This document shows, one piece after another, positions 8,693 through 17,783 of a stretch of 64,000 nt of DNA. The DNA lies in contig NZ_SACN01000006.1 in assembly GCF_004005865.1 (NCBI RefSeq), positions 123,948 to 187,947 on the forward strand, given 5' to 3'. Source of the stretch: Sphingomonas crocodyli (GTDB taxonomy: Bacteria; Pseudomonadota; Alphaproteobacteria; Sphingomonadales; Sphingomonadaceae). Position numbers and translations under genes: made by a program. Under the pieces are notes generated by a model, which was given only the letters and a program-made list of their open reading frames with translations, was not told the origin of the DNA and made no database searches. Each line of letters begins with the position of its first letter. Positions within the stretch are counted from its first letter, which is position 1.

Positions 8693-11242
8693 TCACTCGG
8701 CCGCCTTCTTCTTCGCAGCCGGCTTCTTCGCCGGAGCCTTCTTTGCAGCCGCCGCCTTCTTCACCGGCTTCTTGCCCTTGGCCGGCCCCTTCGCGGCCTT
8801 TTCGGCCAGCATGACGAGCGCGCTTTCCAGCGTCAGATCGTCGGCGCTCGCACTTTTGGGCAGGGTCGCGTTGGTGACGCCGTCGGTGATGTAGGGGCCG
8901 AAACGCCCTTCCATCAGCTTGACCGGCTTGCCCGTCTCCGGGCTGTCGCCAAAGCTCTTGAGCGGTTCGCGCGCCGCACCGCGCCCGCGACCGCCGCCCG
9001 CCGCCGCCTCGGCCAGCTTCACGACCGCCGCATTCATGCCGACTTCGAACACCTCGGCGGTCGAACTCAGCCGCCCATATTTGCCGTCGTGGAGCAGATA
9101 GGGGCCGAAGCGCCCGATCGACGCCTGGATCGGCTTGCCCGTTTCCGGGTGCATGCCCACGGTGCGCGGCAGGTTCACCAGCTTGAGCGCCATTGCGAGG
9201 TCGAGATCGTCCTGCGGCACGTCCTTGGGGATGGAACCGCGCTTGGCCTCCTTGCCCTCACCCAGCTGGATATACGGCCCGAACCGCCCGCTGCGCTTGG
9301 AGACTTCGAGGCCGGTTGCCGGATCGGTGCCCAGCACGACCGGACCTTCGTCGGCCCCGTCATTCGCGGCCCCGCCCTGCGCGAAGCGGCGCGTGAACTT
9401 GCACTCCGGGTAATTGGAGCAGGCGATGAACGCGCCGAACTTGCCGCCGCGCAGCGACAGCTGCCCCACCTTGCACGTCGGGCACAGGCGCGGATCGCTG
9501 CCATCCTCCTTGTCGGGGAACAGATAGGGCGCAAGGAACTGGTCGAGCGCCGCGGTCACCTCGGACGGCTTCTGCTCCATCACCTCGGCGGTCTTGGGCT
9601 TGAAGTCCTTCCAGAAGGCCTCCAGCACCGCCTGCCAGCCCGCGCGGCCGCCCGACACGTCGTCGAGCTCCTCTTCGAGATGCGCGGTGTAATCGTAGCT
9701 GACGTATCGCTCGAAAAAGCGTTCGAGGAAGCTGGTGACGAGGCGCCCGCTGTCGTTCGGGGTGAAGCGGTTCTTCTCCACCGTCACATAGTCGCGGTCC
9801 TTGAGCGTCTGGAGCGTGGCGGCATAGGTCGAGGGACGCCCGATCCCCAGCTCCTCCATCTTCTTGACCAGGCTCGCTTCCGAATAACGCGGCGGCGGCT
9901 GAGTGAAGTGCTGTTCGGCGTCGACCTTCTTCTTGGCGGGCGTATCGCCCTCGCGCATGCGCGGCAGGCGGCGGCTCTCCTCGTCGCCCTCATCGTCGCG
10001 GCCTTCTTCGTAAAGCGCGAGATAGCCGGGGAAGAGGACGACCTGCCCGGTCGCGCGCAGCCCGTGCTGGCCCGTCCCGTCCTGAAGTTCGACCGTCGTG
10101 CGCTCCATCCGCGCCGACGCCATCTGGCTGGCGAGCGCGCGCTTGAAGATCAGATCGTACAGGCGCGCATGATCGCCCGAACCCGCGCGATCCTTGCTGA
10201 AGTCGGTCGGGCGGATCGCCTCGTGCGCTTCCTGCGCATTCTTCGCCTTGGTCTGATACTGGCGCGGCTTATCGGGCACGTAGGACGCGTCATAGCGGTT
10301 GGCGATCGCGCCGCGCGCGGCGTTGATCGCGCTGCCGTCCATCTGGACGCCGTCGGTACGCATATAGGTGATCGCGCCATCTTCGTAGAGCGCCTGCGCC
10401 AGCCGCATCGTGTGGCTCGCCGCGAAGCCCAGCTTGCGCGCGGCCTCCTGCTGCAGGGTCGACGTCGTGAAGGGCGGCGGGGGGTTGCGCGTAACCGGCT
10501 TGGTCTCGACCGAGGCGACCGAGAAGCGGCCGTCCTCGACCGCCTTCTTCGCCGCCGCCGCGTCGCCGCCATTGCCGATCGTCAGCCGATCGATCTTGTC
10601 GCCCTTCCAGCGTACGAGACGCGCGACGAAGGGCACGCCGTCCTGCTCCATATCGGCCGTGACCGACCAATATTCCTGCGCCTTGAACAGCTCGATCTCA
10701 CGCTCGCGATCGACCACGAGGCGCAGCGCGACCGACTGGACGCGGCCTGCCGACTTGGCGCCCGGCAGCTTACGCCACAGCACCGGCGACAGCGTGAAGC
10801 CCACCAGATAATCGAGCGCGCGGCGGGCGCGGTAGGCGTCGATCAGATCCTCGTCCAGGTCGCGCGGGTTCGCCATCGCGTCCAGCACCGCAGGCTTGGT
10901 GATCGCGTTGAAGGTGACGCGCCGGACATCCTTGGGCAGCGCCTTGCGCTTCTTCAGCACCTCCTGAACGTGCCAGCTGATCGCCTCGCCCTCGCGATCA
11001 GGGTCGGTCGCGAGGATCAGGGTGTCGGCATCCTTCGCCTCGTCGGCGATCGCCTTCAGCTGCTTGGTCTTGTCCGCGTAGGTTTCCCATTCCATCGCGA
11101 ACCCGTCATCGGGGTTCACCGATCCGTCCTTGGCCGGCAGATCGCGGACATGGCCATAAGACGCCAGGACGCGGTGACCCGGCCCCAGATATTTCTCGAT
11201 GGTCTTGGCCTTGGCGGGGGATTCGACGACGACGAGTTTCAT
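8693..11242 (-). CDS. topA: DNA topoisomerase I
   Basis: This type IA topoisomerase relaxes negative supercoils. It has 849 residues. A Toprim domain comes first (VVVESPAKAKTIEKYLG at 3-19 and the DPDREGEAI acidic motif near 110). The active-site region AITYMRTDG carries the catalytic Tyr near residue 300. A Cys4 zinc finger (CPTC...CSNYPEC) is near 590. Several GRFGPYI-type C-terminal repeats and a Lys/Ala-rich tail that probably contacts DNA follow. It is likely transcribed alone or with the DUF1801 gene downstream. Confidence 0.96.
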   Translation of the reverse strand: MKLVVVESPAKAKTIEKYLGPGHRVLASYGHVRDLPAKDGSVNPDDGFAMEWETYADKTKQLKAIADEAKDADTLILATDPDREGEAISWHVQEVLKKRKALPKDVRRVTFNAITKPAVLDAMANPRDLDEDLIDAYRARRALDYLVGFTLSPVLWRKLPGAKSAGRVQSVALRLVVDREREIELFKAQEYWSVTADMEQDGVPFVARLVRWKGDKIDRLTIGNGGDAAAAKKAVEDGRFSVASVETKPVTRNPPPPFTTSTLQQEAARKLGFAASHTMRLAQALYEDGAITYMRTDGVQMDGSAINAARGAIANRYDASYVPDKPRQYQTKAKNAQEAHEAIRPTDFSKDRAGSGDHARLYDLIFKRALASQMASARMERTTVELQDGTGQHGLRATGQVVLFPGYLALYEEGRDDEGDEESRRLPRMREGDTPAKKKVDAEQHFTQPPPRYSEASLVKKMEELGIGRPSTYAATLQTLKDRDYVTVEKNRFTPNDSGRLVTSFLERFFERYVSYDYTAHLEEELDDVSGGRAGWQAVLEAFWKDFKPKTAEVMEQKPSEVTAALDQFLAPYLFPDKEDGSDPRLCPTCKVGQLSLRGGKFGAFIACSNYPECKFTRRFAQGGAANDGADEGPVVLGTDPATGLEVSKRSGRFGPYIQLGEGKEAKRGSIPKDVPQDDLDLAMALKLVNLPRTVGMHPETGKPIQASIGRFGPYLLHDGKYGRLSSTAEVFEVGMNAAVVKLAEAAAGGGRGRGAAREPLKSFGDSPETGKPVKLMEGRFGPYITDGVTNATLPKSASADDLTLESALVMLAEKAAKGPAKGKKPVKKAAAAKKAPAKKPAAKKKAAE

Positions 11243-11346
11243 GATGCTTTGAGACGTCCCTCACGTGCGTGCGCGCACATACATACGTGTAGGGTGGGGA
11301 GCGAGCGCCGGAGTCGTCAAGCCCGGTTAAGGACTTTCCTAACCTC

Positions 11347-11430
11347 GTCACCCCGGACTTGATCCGGGGTCCAGCTTCTTCTTCCAACGTCGGCAAAGGC
11401 AGCTGGACCCCGGGTCAAGCCCGGGGTGAC
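11347..11430. repeat. Palindromic intergenic repeat, family B (copy 1)
   Basis: The 84-bp palindrome starts GTCACCCCGGACTTGATCC and ends with the near-exact inverse CCCGGGGTGAC, around a centre containing CTTCTTCTTCC. Related copies are at 27117-27198, in the composite at 24163-24361, and at 60044-61958, where an IS interrupts it. It lies in the gap upstream of topA, after the SDR start region, and codes for nothing visible. Confidence 0.87.
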
Positions 11431-11439
11431 GGTAAAGAC

Positions 11440-12198
11440 CTATCGCGCCGCAATCCCCCCGTCGACGCTCAGCGCATGGCCGACGATGAAGCTCGACTTC
11501 GGATCGCACAGGAACAGCACGGCATGCGCCTGCTCGCTCGGCTGCGAAACGCGGCCCGCGCCCGGCTGCCCGCCCTGTGGCTTATAGTCGCCGGTCATCT
11601 GGCCGATATTGTCCTTCAGGATCTGCGTGTCGACCGCGCCCGGCGCGACCAGGTTGATGCGGATCCCCTTCGACGCATATTGCAGCGCCGCCGACTTGGT
11701 GATGCCCAGCACGGCATGCTTCGACGCGACATAATAAGGCTTGTTCACGATCCCCGCGAGCGAGGCGAAGCTGCCCATGTTGACGATCGCGCCGCCGCCC
11801 TGCTTGAGCATCTCCGCAATCTCGCGCTCCATGCAAAGCGCCACGCCGCGCACGTTAACGCGGTGGATCTTGTCGAACAGGTCGATGCCCCATTTCGCCT
11901 CGGGGTAAATTTCGGGATCGATGCCCGCATTGTTAACCGCACAGTCGACCCGCCCGAACGTCGCGATCGTCGCATCGAACGCGGCGTTGACCGACGCCTG
12001 ATCGGAAACGTCGCACCGCACGAAGATCGCCTCGCCCCCCTTGGCGACCACCGCATCGGCCGCAGCCTGCCCCGCCTTCTCGTCGATATCGGCGACCACG
12101 ACCTTCGCGCCCGCCGCGGCGAACGCCTCGACCACCGCCAACCCGATCCCCGCGCCGCCGCCCGTCACGAACGCGACCTGTCCCGTGAAATCCGTCAT
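11440..12198 (-). CDS. SDR-family oxidoreductase
   Basis: This is a 252-residue classical short-chain dehydrogenase. It has the NAD(P) motif TGGGAGIG near residues 12-19, NNAGI near 89, and the catalytic YVASK near 154-158. The C terminus reads VDGGIAAR. The substrate cannot be read from the sequence. It is 40 bp downstream of an MDR-type reductase on the same strand and may share its transcript. Both may handle aromatic or lipid-derived carbonyls together with the aldehyde dehydrogenase across the divergent promoter; that link is inference. Confidence 0.85.
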   Translation of the reverse strand: MTDFTGQVAFVTGGGAGIGLAVVEAFAAAGAKVVVADIDEKAGQAAADAVVAKGGEAIFVRCDVSDQASVNAAFDATIATFGRVDCAVNNAGIDPEIYPEAKWGIDLFDKIHRVNVRGVALCMEREIAEMLKQGGGAIVNMGSFASLAGIVNKPYYVASKHAVLGITKSAALQYASKGIRINLVAPGAVDTQILKDNIGQMTGDYKPQGGQPGAGRVSQPSEQAHAVLFLCDPKSSFIVGHALSVDGGIAAR

Positions 12199-12237
12199 CT
12201 GTGCCTCTCCCGCTTCTTTGGCGCTATCGAACCATGC

Positions 12238-13275
12238 TCATGGGGTGAGGACCAGCCGTCCCGTCAACCCACCCTGCGCAATTCGCTTATGCGCTTCCGC
12301 AGCGTCGGAAAGCGGCAGCACGGCCTGCACATGCGGGGCGGGCACCTTGCCGCTGGCAATCAGATCGAACAGCTCGATCATGTCGGCACGATACTCCTCC
12401 GGATGCGAGCAGCGGCGTTGGAGGATGTTGTAGAACGTCGCACTACGCCGCGTCCCGTCGACCTTACCGATCTTCGGCCAGATCGTGTTGAGCAGCACGA
12501 AGCCCCAGATGACGCTCGCGACCGATCCCTCGCCATCCACAAAGCCCTGCGCGCCATAGCCGACCAGCACCCCGCCCTTCGCGAGCGACCGCCAGCTCGT
12601 CTTCCAGCTTTTGCCCGCAATCGCATCATAAGCGGCGGCCACCCCGCCCCCGCTCGCCGCGCGGATCGCCTGCACGAGATCGGGGCGCCGATAGTCGATC
12701 GCAATCGCCCCCAGAGCCTCGACCTGCGCCATATTGCCCGCCGAGCAGGTGCCGATCACCTTGAGCCCCAGATGCCGCCCCAGCAGCACCAGCGCCCGCC
12801 CCACGCTGCCCGATGCGCCCACGACCAGGATCGCCGAACCCGCCCGCGGCTGCGGGCAGCGGCGCAGCATCTGCCACGCCGTCATCCACATCAACGGCAC
12901 GTCGACTGCGGCTTCGGGCGCGATCCCGTCGGGCACCGGCACCAGATTCTCCGCCGGCCCGACGAAAACTTGCGAATAGCCGCCGTTCATCGGCATGTCG
13001 GCCACGCGCTGCCCCACGCGCAACCCCGTCACACCCTCGCCCAGCGCGTCGACGATGCCGATCAGGTCGTAACCCGGCGTCAGCGGCAGGCCGCCCTTAT
13101 AGTCGATATATTTGCCCCGCCGCAGGATCGTGTCGGTAAAGCCCACCCCCGCCGCCTCCACCCGCACGCGCGCCTCACCCGCGCCGGGTTCGGGAAGCGC
13201 CGGCACATGTTCGATCTCCAGCACCTCAGGGCCGCCGAAGCGCCGTGCGACGATCTTGTCATAACCCTGATCCAC
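12238..13275 (-). CDS. Medium-chain (zinc-type/quinone-oxidoreductase-like) dehydrogenase/reductase
   Basis: This is a 345-residue MDR protein with an N-terminal GroES-like domain (GPEVLEIEHVPALPEP region) and a C-terminal Rossmann domain containing VVGASGSVGRA near residue 150. I prefer GTG 13275 because GGAGG lies five bases upstream; the longer open frame to 13506 runs antisense into the next gene and lacks family character. It is divergent from the aldehyde dehydrogenase at 13361 with a gap of only about 85 bp that must hold both promoters. Confidence 0.85.
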   Translation of the reverse strand: MDQGYDKIVARRFGGPEVLEIEHVPALPEPGAGEARVRVEAAGVGFTDTILRRGKYIDYKGGLPLTPGYDLIGIVDALGEGVTGLRVGQRVADMPMNGGYSQVFVGPAENLVPVPDGIAPEAAVDVPLMWMTAWQMLRRCPQPRAGSAILVVGASGSVGRALVLLGRHLGLKVIGTCSAGNMAQVEALGAIAIDYRRPDLVQAIRAASGGGVAAAYDAIAGKSWKTSWRSLAKGGVLVGYGAQGFVDGEGSVASVIWGFVLLNTIWPKIGKVDGTRRSATFYNILQRRCSHPEEYRADMIELFDLIASGKVPAPHVQAVLPLSDAAEAHKRIAQGGLTGRLVLTP

Positions 13276-13360
13276 CCTATCCTCCCGGTCGTTTCGGCCT
13301 GTCTTGTTGCCGGCGTGACGGCGTGTAAACTCTACCAAAGAACATAGAGGGGGGAATATC

Positions 13361-14782
13361 ATGGCCGATCGGATGGAGGCGGTCCTCGCGGCCCAGCGCG
13401 CGGCCTTCGCCGCCGACCTTCCGGTCTCCGCCGCCGCGCGCAAGGATCGGCTGAAGCGACTCGGCGCGATGATGGCCGACAATGCCGATGCCTTCGCGCA
13501 GGCCATTTCCGACGATTTCGGACATCGCAGCCGCGAACAATCGATGATGGTCGATATCGTCAGCTCGGTCGGGCTGGTGAAGCATTCGCTCGCGCATCTC
13601 GATCGCTGGATGCGGCGGGAAAAGCGCCCGCTGCAATTCCCGCTCGGCCTGCTCGGCGCGCGCGCCTGGGTGGATTATCAGCCCAAGGGCGTGGTGGGCG
13701 TGATCTCGCCGTGGAACTTCCCGGTGCAGCTTGCGATCGGCCCGGTCGCGGGCGCCTTCGCGGCGGGCAACCGGGTGATGGTCAAGACATCGGAGATCAC
13801 GCCGCGCGTCTCCGCCCTCTTCGCTGAAACCGCACCGCGCTATTTCGACGCAACCGAACTCGCCTTCTTCGATGGCGGGCCGGAGGAGGGGAAGGCTTTC
13901 TCCGCCCTCCCCTTCGATCATCTGCTGTTCACCGGCGCGACCGCGATCGGCCGCCACATCCTCCACGCCGCCGCCGACAATCTGGTGCCGGTGACGCTGG
14001 AACTGGGCGGCAAATCGCCGACGATCATCGGCCGATCCGCCGATATCGCGGTGGCGACCGATCGGATCGCGACCGGCAAGATGCTCAACGCCGGGCAGAT
14101 CTGCCTCGCCCCCGATTATCTGCTGGTGCCTGAGGAGAGCGAGCGCGCAGTGGTCGACGGGCTGACCAACTCGGTCAAGGCGATGTACCCGACCCTGCTC
14201 GCCAACCCCGATTACACGTCGGTGGTCAACGATCGCCACCATGTCCGCCTGACCGCTTATCTCGACGATGCCCGCGCCAAGGGGGCCGAGGTGATCGAGG
14301 TCAATCCGGCCAACGAGGATTTCGGCGGCTCCAACGGCCACAAGATGCCGCTCCACATCATCCTGAATCCCAGCGACGACATGGCGGTGATGCGCGAGGA
14401 GATTTTCGGCCCGATCCTGCCGATCAAACGCTACGCAGCGATCGACGATGCGATCGCCTATGTGAACGCGCATGATCGCCCGCTCGGCCTCTATTATTTC
14501 GGCCGCGACGCCGCCGAGCAGGACGCCGTTCTCTCGCGCACGATATCGGGCGGCGTGACCGTCAACGACACCGTCTTCCACGCCGGGATCGACGACCTTC
14601 CCTTCGGCGGGGTCGGCCCGTCGGGCATGGGCAGCTATCACGGGCAAGACGGCTTCCGCACCTTCAGCCACGCCAAGGCGGTGTACGTCCAACCCAAGAT
14701 CGACGTGACCAAGCTCGCCGGCTTCAAGCCGCCCTACGGCAAGACCACACTCAAGACGATCGCACGGGGCCTGAAACTCTAA
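13361..14782 (+). CDS. Coniferyl-aldehyde-dehydrogenase-like aldehyde dehydrogenase
   Basis: This is a 473-residue NAD(P)-dependent ALDH. It shows the cofactor-pocket motif ISPWNFPVQL near 119-128, the general-base segment LELGGKSPT near 213 and the nucleophile Cys in NAGQICLAPD near 246. The C-terminal half of the family (KMPLHIILNPSDDM, EEIFGPILPI) is complete. The sequence resembles CalB-type coniferyl aldehyde dehydrogenases, which lack part of the C-terminal extension of other ALDHs. GAGGGGGG lies 7 bases before the ATG. Activity on lignin-derived aldehydes is plausible but unproven. Confidence 0.87.
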   Translation: MADRMEAVLAAQRAAFAADLPVSAAARKDRLKRLGAMMADNADAFAQAISDDFGHRSREQSMMVDIVSSVGLVKHSLAHLDRWMRREKRPLQFPLGLLGARAWVDYQPKGVVGVISPWNFPVQLAIGPVAGAFAAGNRVMVKTSEITPRVSALFAETAPRYFDATELAFFDGGPEEGKAFSALPFDHLLFTGATAIGRHILHAAADNLVPVTLELGGKSPTIIGRSADIAVATDRIATGKMLNAGQICLAPDYLLVPEESERAVVDGLTNSVKAMYPTLLANPDYTSVVNDRHHVRLTAYLDDARAKGAEVIEVNPANEDFGGSNGHKMPLHIILNPSDDMAVMREEIFGPILPIKRYAAIDDAIAYVNAHDRPLGLYYFGRDAAEQDAVLSRTISGGVTVNDTVFHAGIDDLPFGGVGPSGMGSYHGQDGFRTFSHAKAVYVQPKIDVTKLAGFKPPYGKTTLKTIARGLKL

Positions 14783-14788
14783 CCACCA

Positions 14789-14910
14789 TCCTCCCCCGCC
14801 AGGGGGAGGTGTCAGCGTAGCTGACGGAGGGGGAGGATACGGGACGCTCGCTGACCGCCGCCCTCCCCCTCCGTCGCCTCCGGCGCCACCTCCCCCTGGC
14901 GGGGGAGGAT
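14789..14910. repeat. Palindromic intergenic repeat, family A (copy 2)
   Basis: The arms are CTCCCCCGCCAGGGGGAGGT and ACCTCCCCCTGGCGGGGGAG at the two ends. The inner arms GACGGAGGGGGAGG and CCTCCCCCTCCGTC flank a short centre. The element lies between the ALDH and VOC genes on the same strand. It is nearly identical in its arms to the copy at 53633-53757. Confidence 0.87.
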
Positions 14911-14973
14911 GAATGTCACGGATCATTCCTCCACATCCGCCGTTTTCGCCCAAACCCTTCCGCGAGGTTCGAC

Positions 14974-15402
14974 ATGGAAACGCAGACGCTGCAACGTGGC
15001 CGCCTGATCGATCATCTCCAGCTGGTCGTCGTCGATCTCGACGCCAGCCGCCGCTTCTACGAGGCGGTGATGAAGGCGCTCGACGTGCCGATCGGCGGGT
15101 CGGAGGCGGATTATTTCTGGGTCGACGAACTGTTCGTATCGACGATGGACAGCGCGGCGGCGCAAGGCACGCCCACCGGCCGCAGCCACATCGCCTTTCA
15201 GGCGCAGGATCGCGCGATGGTCGATGCCTTCCACGCCGCCGGGCTGGCGGCCGGCGGGGTCGACAATGGCGCGCCGGGCGAGCGGCCCTATCATCCGGGC
15301 TATTATGCCGCCTTCCTGATCGACCCCGATGGCAACAATATCGAGGCGGTCTATCATGGCGAGGCCCAACGCAGCGCGCCGTCGGTAGTGATCAACTTCT
15401 GA
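14974..15402 (+). CDS. VOC (glyoxalase/dioxygenase-fold) family protein
   Basis: This 142-residue protein has the paired beta-alpha-beta-beta-beta layout of the vicinal-oxygen-chelate family. A first metal-ligand candidate His is in IDHLQLVVVDLD (about residues 12-23), a second in GRSHIAF (near 70), and the Glu-bearing IDPDGNNIEAVYH near the C terminus matches the closing metal strand. The substrate is unknown; relatives act in glutathione, fosfomycin or extradiol chemistry. It overlaps the converging MerR-type gene by 11 bp. Confidence 0.83.
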   Translation: METQTLQRGRLIDHLQLVVVDLDASRRFYEAVMKALDVPIGGSEADYFWVDELFVSTMDSAAAQGTPTGRSHIAFQAQDRAMVDAFHAAGLAAGGVDNGAPGERPYHPGYYAAFLIDPDGNNIEAVYHGEAQRSAPSVVINF

Positions 15403-16228
15403 TCGCGATCACCCCCGCCGTCCGCGCGCGCACCTCGGGCGCGGCAAGGCACGTCGCCAGCGCCTCGTAACCCGGCGCGCCCGGCACCGGATCGACATAG
15501 ACAGGCGGGCTGTGATTGGCGGGGCAGAGGATGATCGCCTCCCCCGCGCCCACCATCCCGAGATCGAGCATCGCGCTCGATCGGGTCATCAGCACCAGCG
15601 GCCGCGCCGGCACCGGTCGCGCACGCAATCGGGCGGCTAGCGCGACCTGCTCCTCCGCATCCAGCCCCTCCTCGACCATATCGACCACCAGCGGCCCCTC
15701 GCCCTCCGCAATCAGCGCCTCGACCGGCCGATCGCGATCGAGCCCCACGAAATGCCCACCGGGCAGGCTTTCCGCGATCCGCATCGCCAACCGGGTCTTG
15801 CCGCTGCCCAGCGGGCCGGTGAGCCACAGGATCGGCGGCAGACCCCGCAATTCGAACCGCTCGCCGCCCCACGGCCAGGGCAGATCGAACGCGATCGTCG
15901 TCGCTTCGCCGCCCGCAGGGCGCATCGCCCGCAGCCGCCCGATCGCCTCCGCGATCCGGCCCGCCTCGCTTCGCAACCGCGCCTCATGCCGCGCCAGCCC
16001 CGCGCCGGGATCGGCATCGAGCATCGGCCCGATCTCGCGCAGGGCGACGCCCAGCCCCCGTAACGCAGCGATTTCGCGCGCCCGCGCCATCGCGTCCGGC
16101 GCATAGATCCGCCACCCCGCAGCGGTCCGCCCCGGCGCGATCAGCCCGGCTCGCTCGTACAGGCGCAGCGCCTTTACGGAGACACCCAGAACGGCGGCGG
16201 CCTGCGATGCGGAGAGGTTTCGGCTCAT
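15392..16228 (-). CDS. MerR-type HTH regulator fused to a P-loop ATPase-like domain
   Basis: The protein has 278 residues. The N-terminal 70 form a MerR winged helix (VSVKALRLYERAGLI at about 16-30, GWRIYAPDAM at 39-47), followed by a helical linker (about 75-105). The C-terminal part contains a Walker A motif, GPLGSGKT (138-145), and a Walker-B-like strand LVVDM with Asp182. MerR regulators usually end in a short dimerisation helix or a metal/drug sensor, so an NTP-binding output or sensor is unusual. It is divergent from the HAD-UbiA operon and may regulate it (inference). Confidence 0.82.
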   Translation of the reverse strand: MSRNLSASQAAAVLGVSVKALRLYERAGLIAPGRTAAGWRIYAPDAMARAREIAALRGLGVALREIGPMLDADPGAGLARHEARLRSEAGRIAEAIGRLRAMRPAGGEATTIAFDLPWPWGGERFELRGLPPILWLTGPLGSGKTRLAMRIAESLPGGHFVGLDRDRPVEALIAEGEGPLVVDMVEEGLDAEEQVALAARLRARPVPARPLVLMTRSSAMLDLGMVGAGEAIILCPANHSPPVYVDPVPGAPGYEALATCLAAPEVRARTAGVIAIRS

Positions 16229-16340
16229 TCCTCGCTTATCGGGGCGGCCCCAGGGGCCGGGTCAAGCGCTATCGCCATTTCCACCCTTGCCGTCTAAACG
16301 GGCCATGTCGCCGATCAATCAGGGGGAGAGCGTCAGGATC

Positions 16341-17783
16341 ATGCCGTCGTCCGAGCATCCGCTGGTCGTCGACATGGATGGCACCCTGATCCGCGCCGAT
16401 CTGCTCCACGAAACCGCGAGCCAATATCTCTCCGACAATCCGCTGCGCGCCGTCCGGCTGGCGGGCTGGACGATGGCTGGCAAGCATGCGCTGAAGGAGC
16501 AACTAGCCGAGGCGACGCCCTTCGATCCGGCCGCCCTGCCCTATCACGAAGACCTGATCGAATGGCTCCGCGCCGAACGCGCGAAGGGCCGTCCGATCGT
16601 GCTGGCGACCGCCAGCCACCGCCGCCTCGCACAGGCCGTCGCCGACCATCTGAACCTTTTCGACACGGTGCTGGCCACCGGCGACGGCGTGAACCTGAAG
16701 GCGGAGGCGAAGCGCGACGCGCTGCTCACGCTCTACGGCGAAAAGGGCTTCGATTATGTCGGCAACGATGGCGCCGATCTGGCTGTTTGGGCCGTCGCCG
16801 ACAAGGCCTATCTGGTAAACAGCTCGACCGCCTTCGCCGATCGCGTGCGCGCCGTGGCAACGCTCGAATGCGTCTTCGCCGATGGCCGCAAGCCCGCCCC
16901 TGCCGCCCTGTTCCGCGCGCTGCGCCCGCACCAGTGGGTCAAAAACCTGCTCATCTTCGTGCCGATCCTCGCCGCGCACCATTTCCGCGATGTCGACGGC
17001 ATGATCGCGGCGCTGATCGCGTTCCTAGTCTTCGGGCTGACCGCGTCGAGCGCCTATATCCTCAACGATCTCGCTGACGTCGCCGACGATCGCCACCACC
17101 GGCTGAAGAAGCATCGCCCCTTTGCGGCGGGCGACCTGAGCCTGCTCGCCGGATGGGCCTTGTGGCCCGCTTTGCTGCTGGTCGCTGGGCTGATCGCGGC
17201 ACTCGCGCTGCCGCCGGTCTTTATGGGCGTGCTGACGATCTATTTCGTCGTCACCGTCGCTTATTCGCTGCGGTTGAAGCAGGTCGCGATCGTCGACGTA
17301 TTGGTGCTGGCCGGCCTCTATTCGATCCGCATCGTCGCGGGCGCGGCGGCCACCAACGTGCCCTTGTCCTTCTGGCTGCTTACCTTCGCGCTTTTCATCT
17401 TCCTCAGCCTCGCGCTCATCAAGCGGGTCAGCGAACTGCTCGTCGCGCGGGCCAGCGGGCGCGAAGCCTCGCTGCGCGGGCGATCCTACGGGCCGCAGGA
17501 TCTGGAGATGCTGTCGGCGATGGGGGTCGCGTCCGGCTATATCTCGGTCCTCGTCCTCGCGCTCTACATTCACGACGCGCAGACGGCGGAGCTCTACGCA
17601 TCGCCCCGCTTCATCTGGCTTGCCTGCCCGATCCTGCTCTACTGGATCTCGCGCGCCTGGCTGATCACGCACCGGGGCCAGATGCACGACGATCCGATCG
17701 TCTTCGCGATCAAGGACAAGGCCAGCATCCTGATCGGCGTCGGCTTTCTCGGTGTCTTCGCGCTGGCCAAGGGATTGGGATGA
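16341..17783 (+). CDS. HAD phosphatase-UbiA prenyltransferase fusion (candidate polyprenyl-phosphate phosphoribosyl transferase)
   Basis: The protein has 480 residues and two parts. Residues about 1-200 form a HAD domain with the DMDGT nucleophile motif (Asp11, Asp13) and a GNDGADL motif IV near 143. Residues about 205-480 form a polytopic UbiA domain with the prenyl-diphosphate motif NDLADVADD near 241. By position in this operon it may make polyprenylphosphoryl-5-phosphoribose, with the HAD part removing the 5-phosphate. ATG 16341 sits just before the HAD motif; in-frame ATGs at 16305 and 16287 are alternatives. It overlaps the next gene (ATGA). Confidence 0.87.
   Translation: MPSSEHPLVVDMDGTLIRADLLHETASQYLSDNPLRAVRLAGWTMAGKHALKEQLAEATPFDPAALPYHEDLIEWLRAERAKGRPIVLATASHRRLAQAVADHLNLFDTVLATGDGVNLKAEAKRDALLTLYGEKGFDYVGNDGADLAVWAVADKAYLVNSSTAFADRVRAVATLECVFADGRKPAPAALFRALRPHQWVKNLLIFVPILAAHHFRDVDGMIAALIAFLVFGLTASSAYILNDLADVADDRHHRLKKHRPFAAGDLSLLAGWALWPALLLVAGLIAALALPPVFMGVLTIYFVVTVAYSLRLKQVAIVDVLVLAGLYSIRIVAGAAATNVPLSFWLLTFALFIFLSLALIKRVSELLVARASGREASLRGRSYGPQDLEMLSAMGVASGYISVLVLALYIHDAQTAELYASPRFIWLACPILLYWISRAWLITHRGQMHDDPIVFAIKDKASILIGVGFLGVFALAKGLG

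Noticed and set aside
9089..11362. A 757-residue plus-strand open frame
   Set aside because: It is antisense to topA; topA has full domain motifs and the plus frame has none.
13276..13506. An N-terminal extension of the MDR reductase
   Set aside because: The extra 77 residues are antisense to the aldehyde dehydrogenase start; GTG 13275 has a ribosome site and matches family length.
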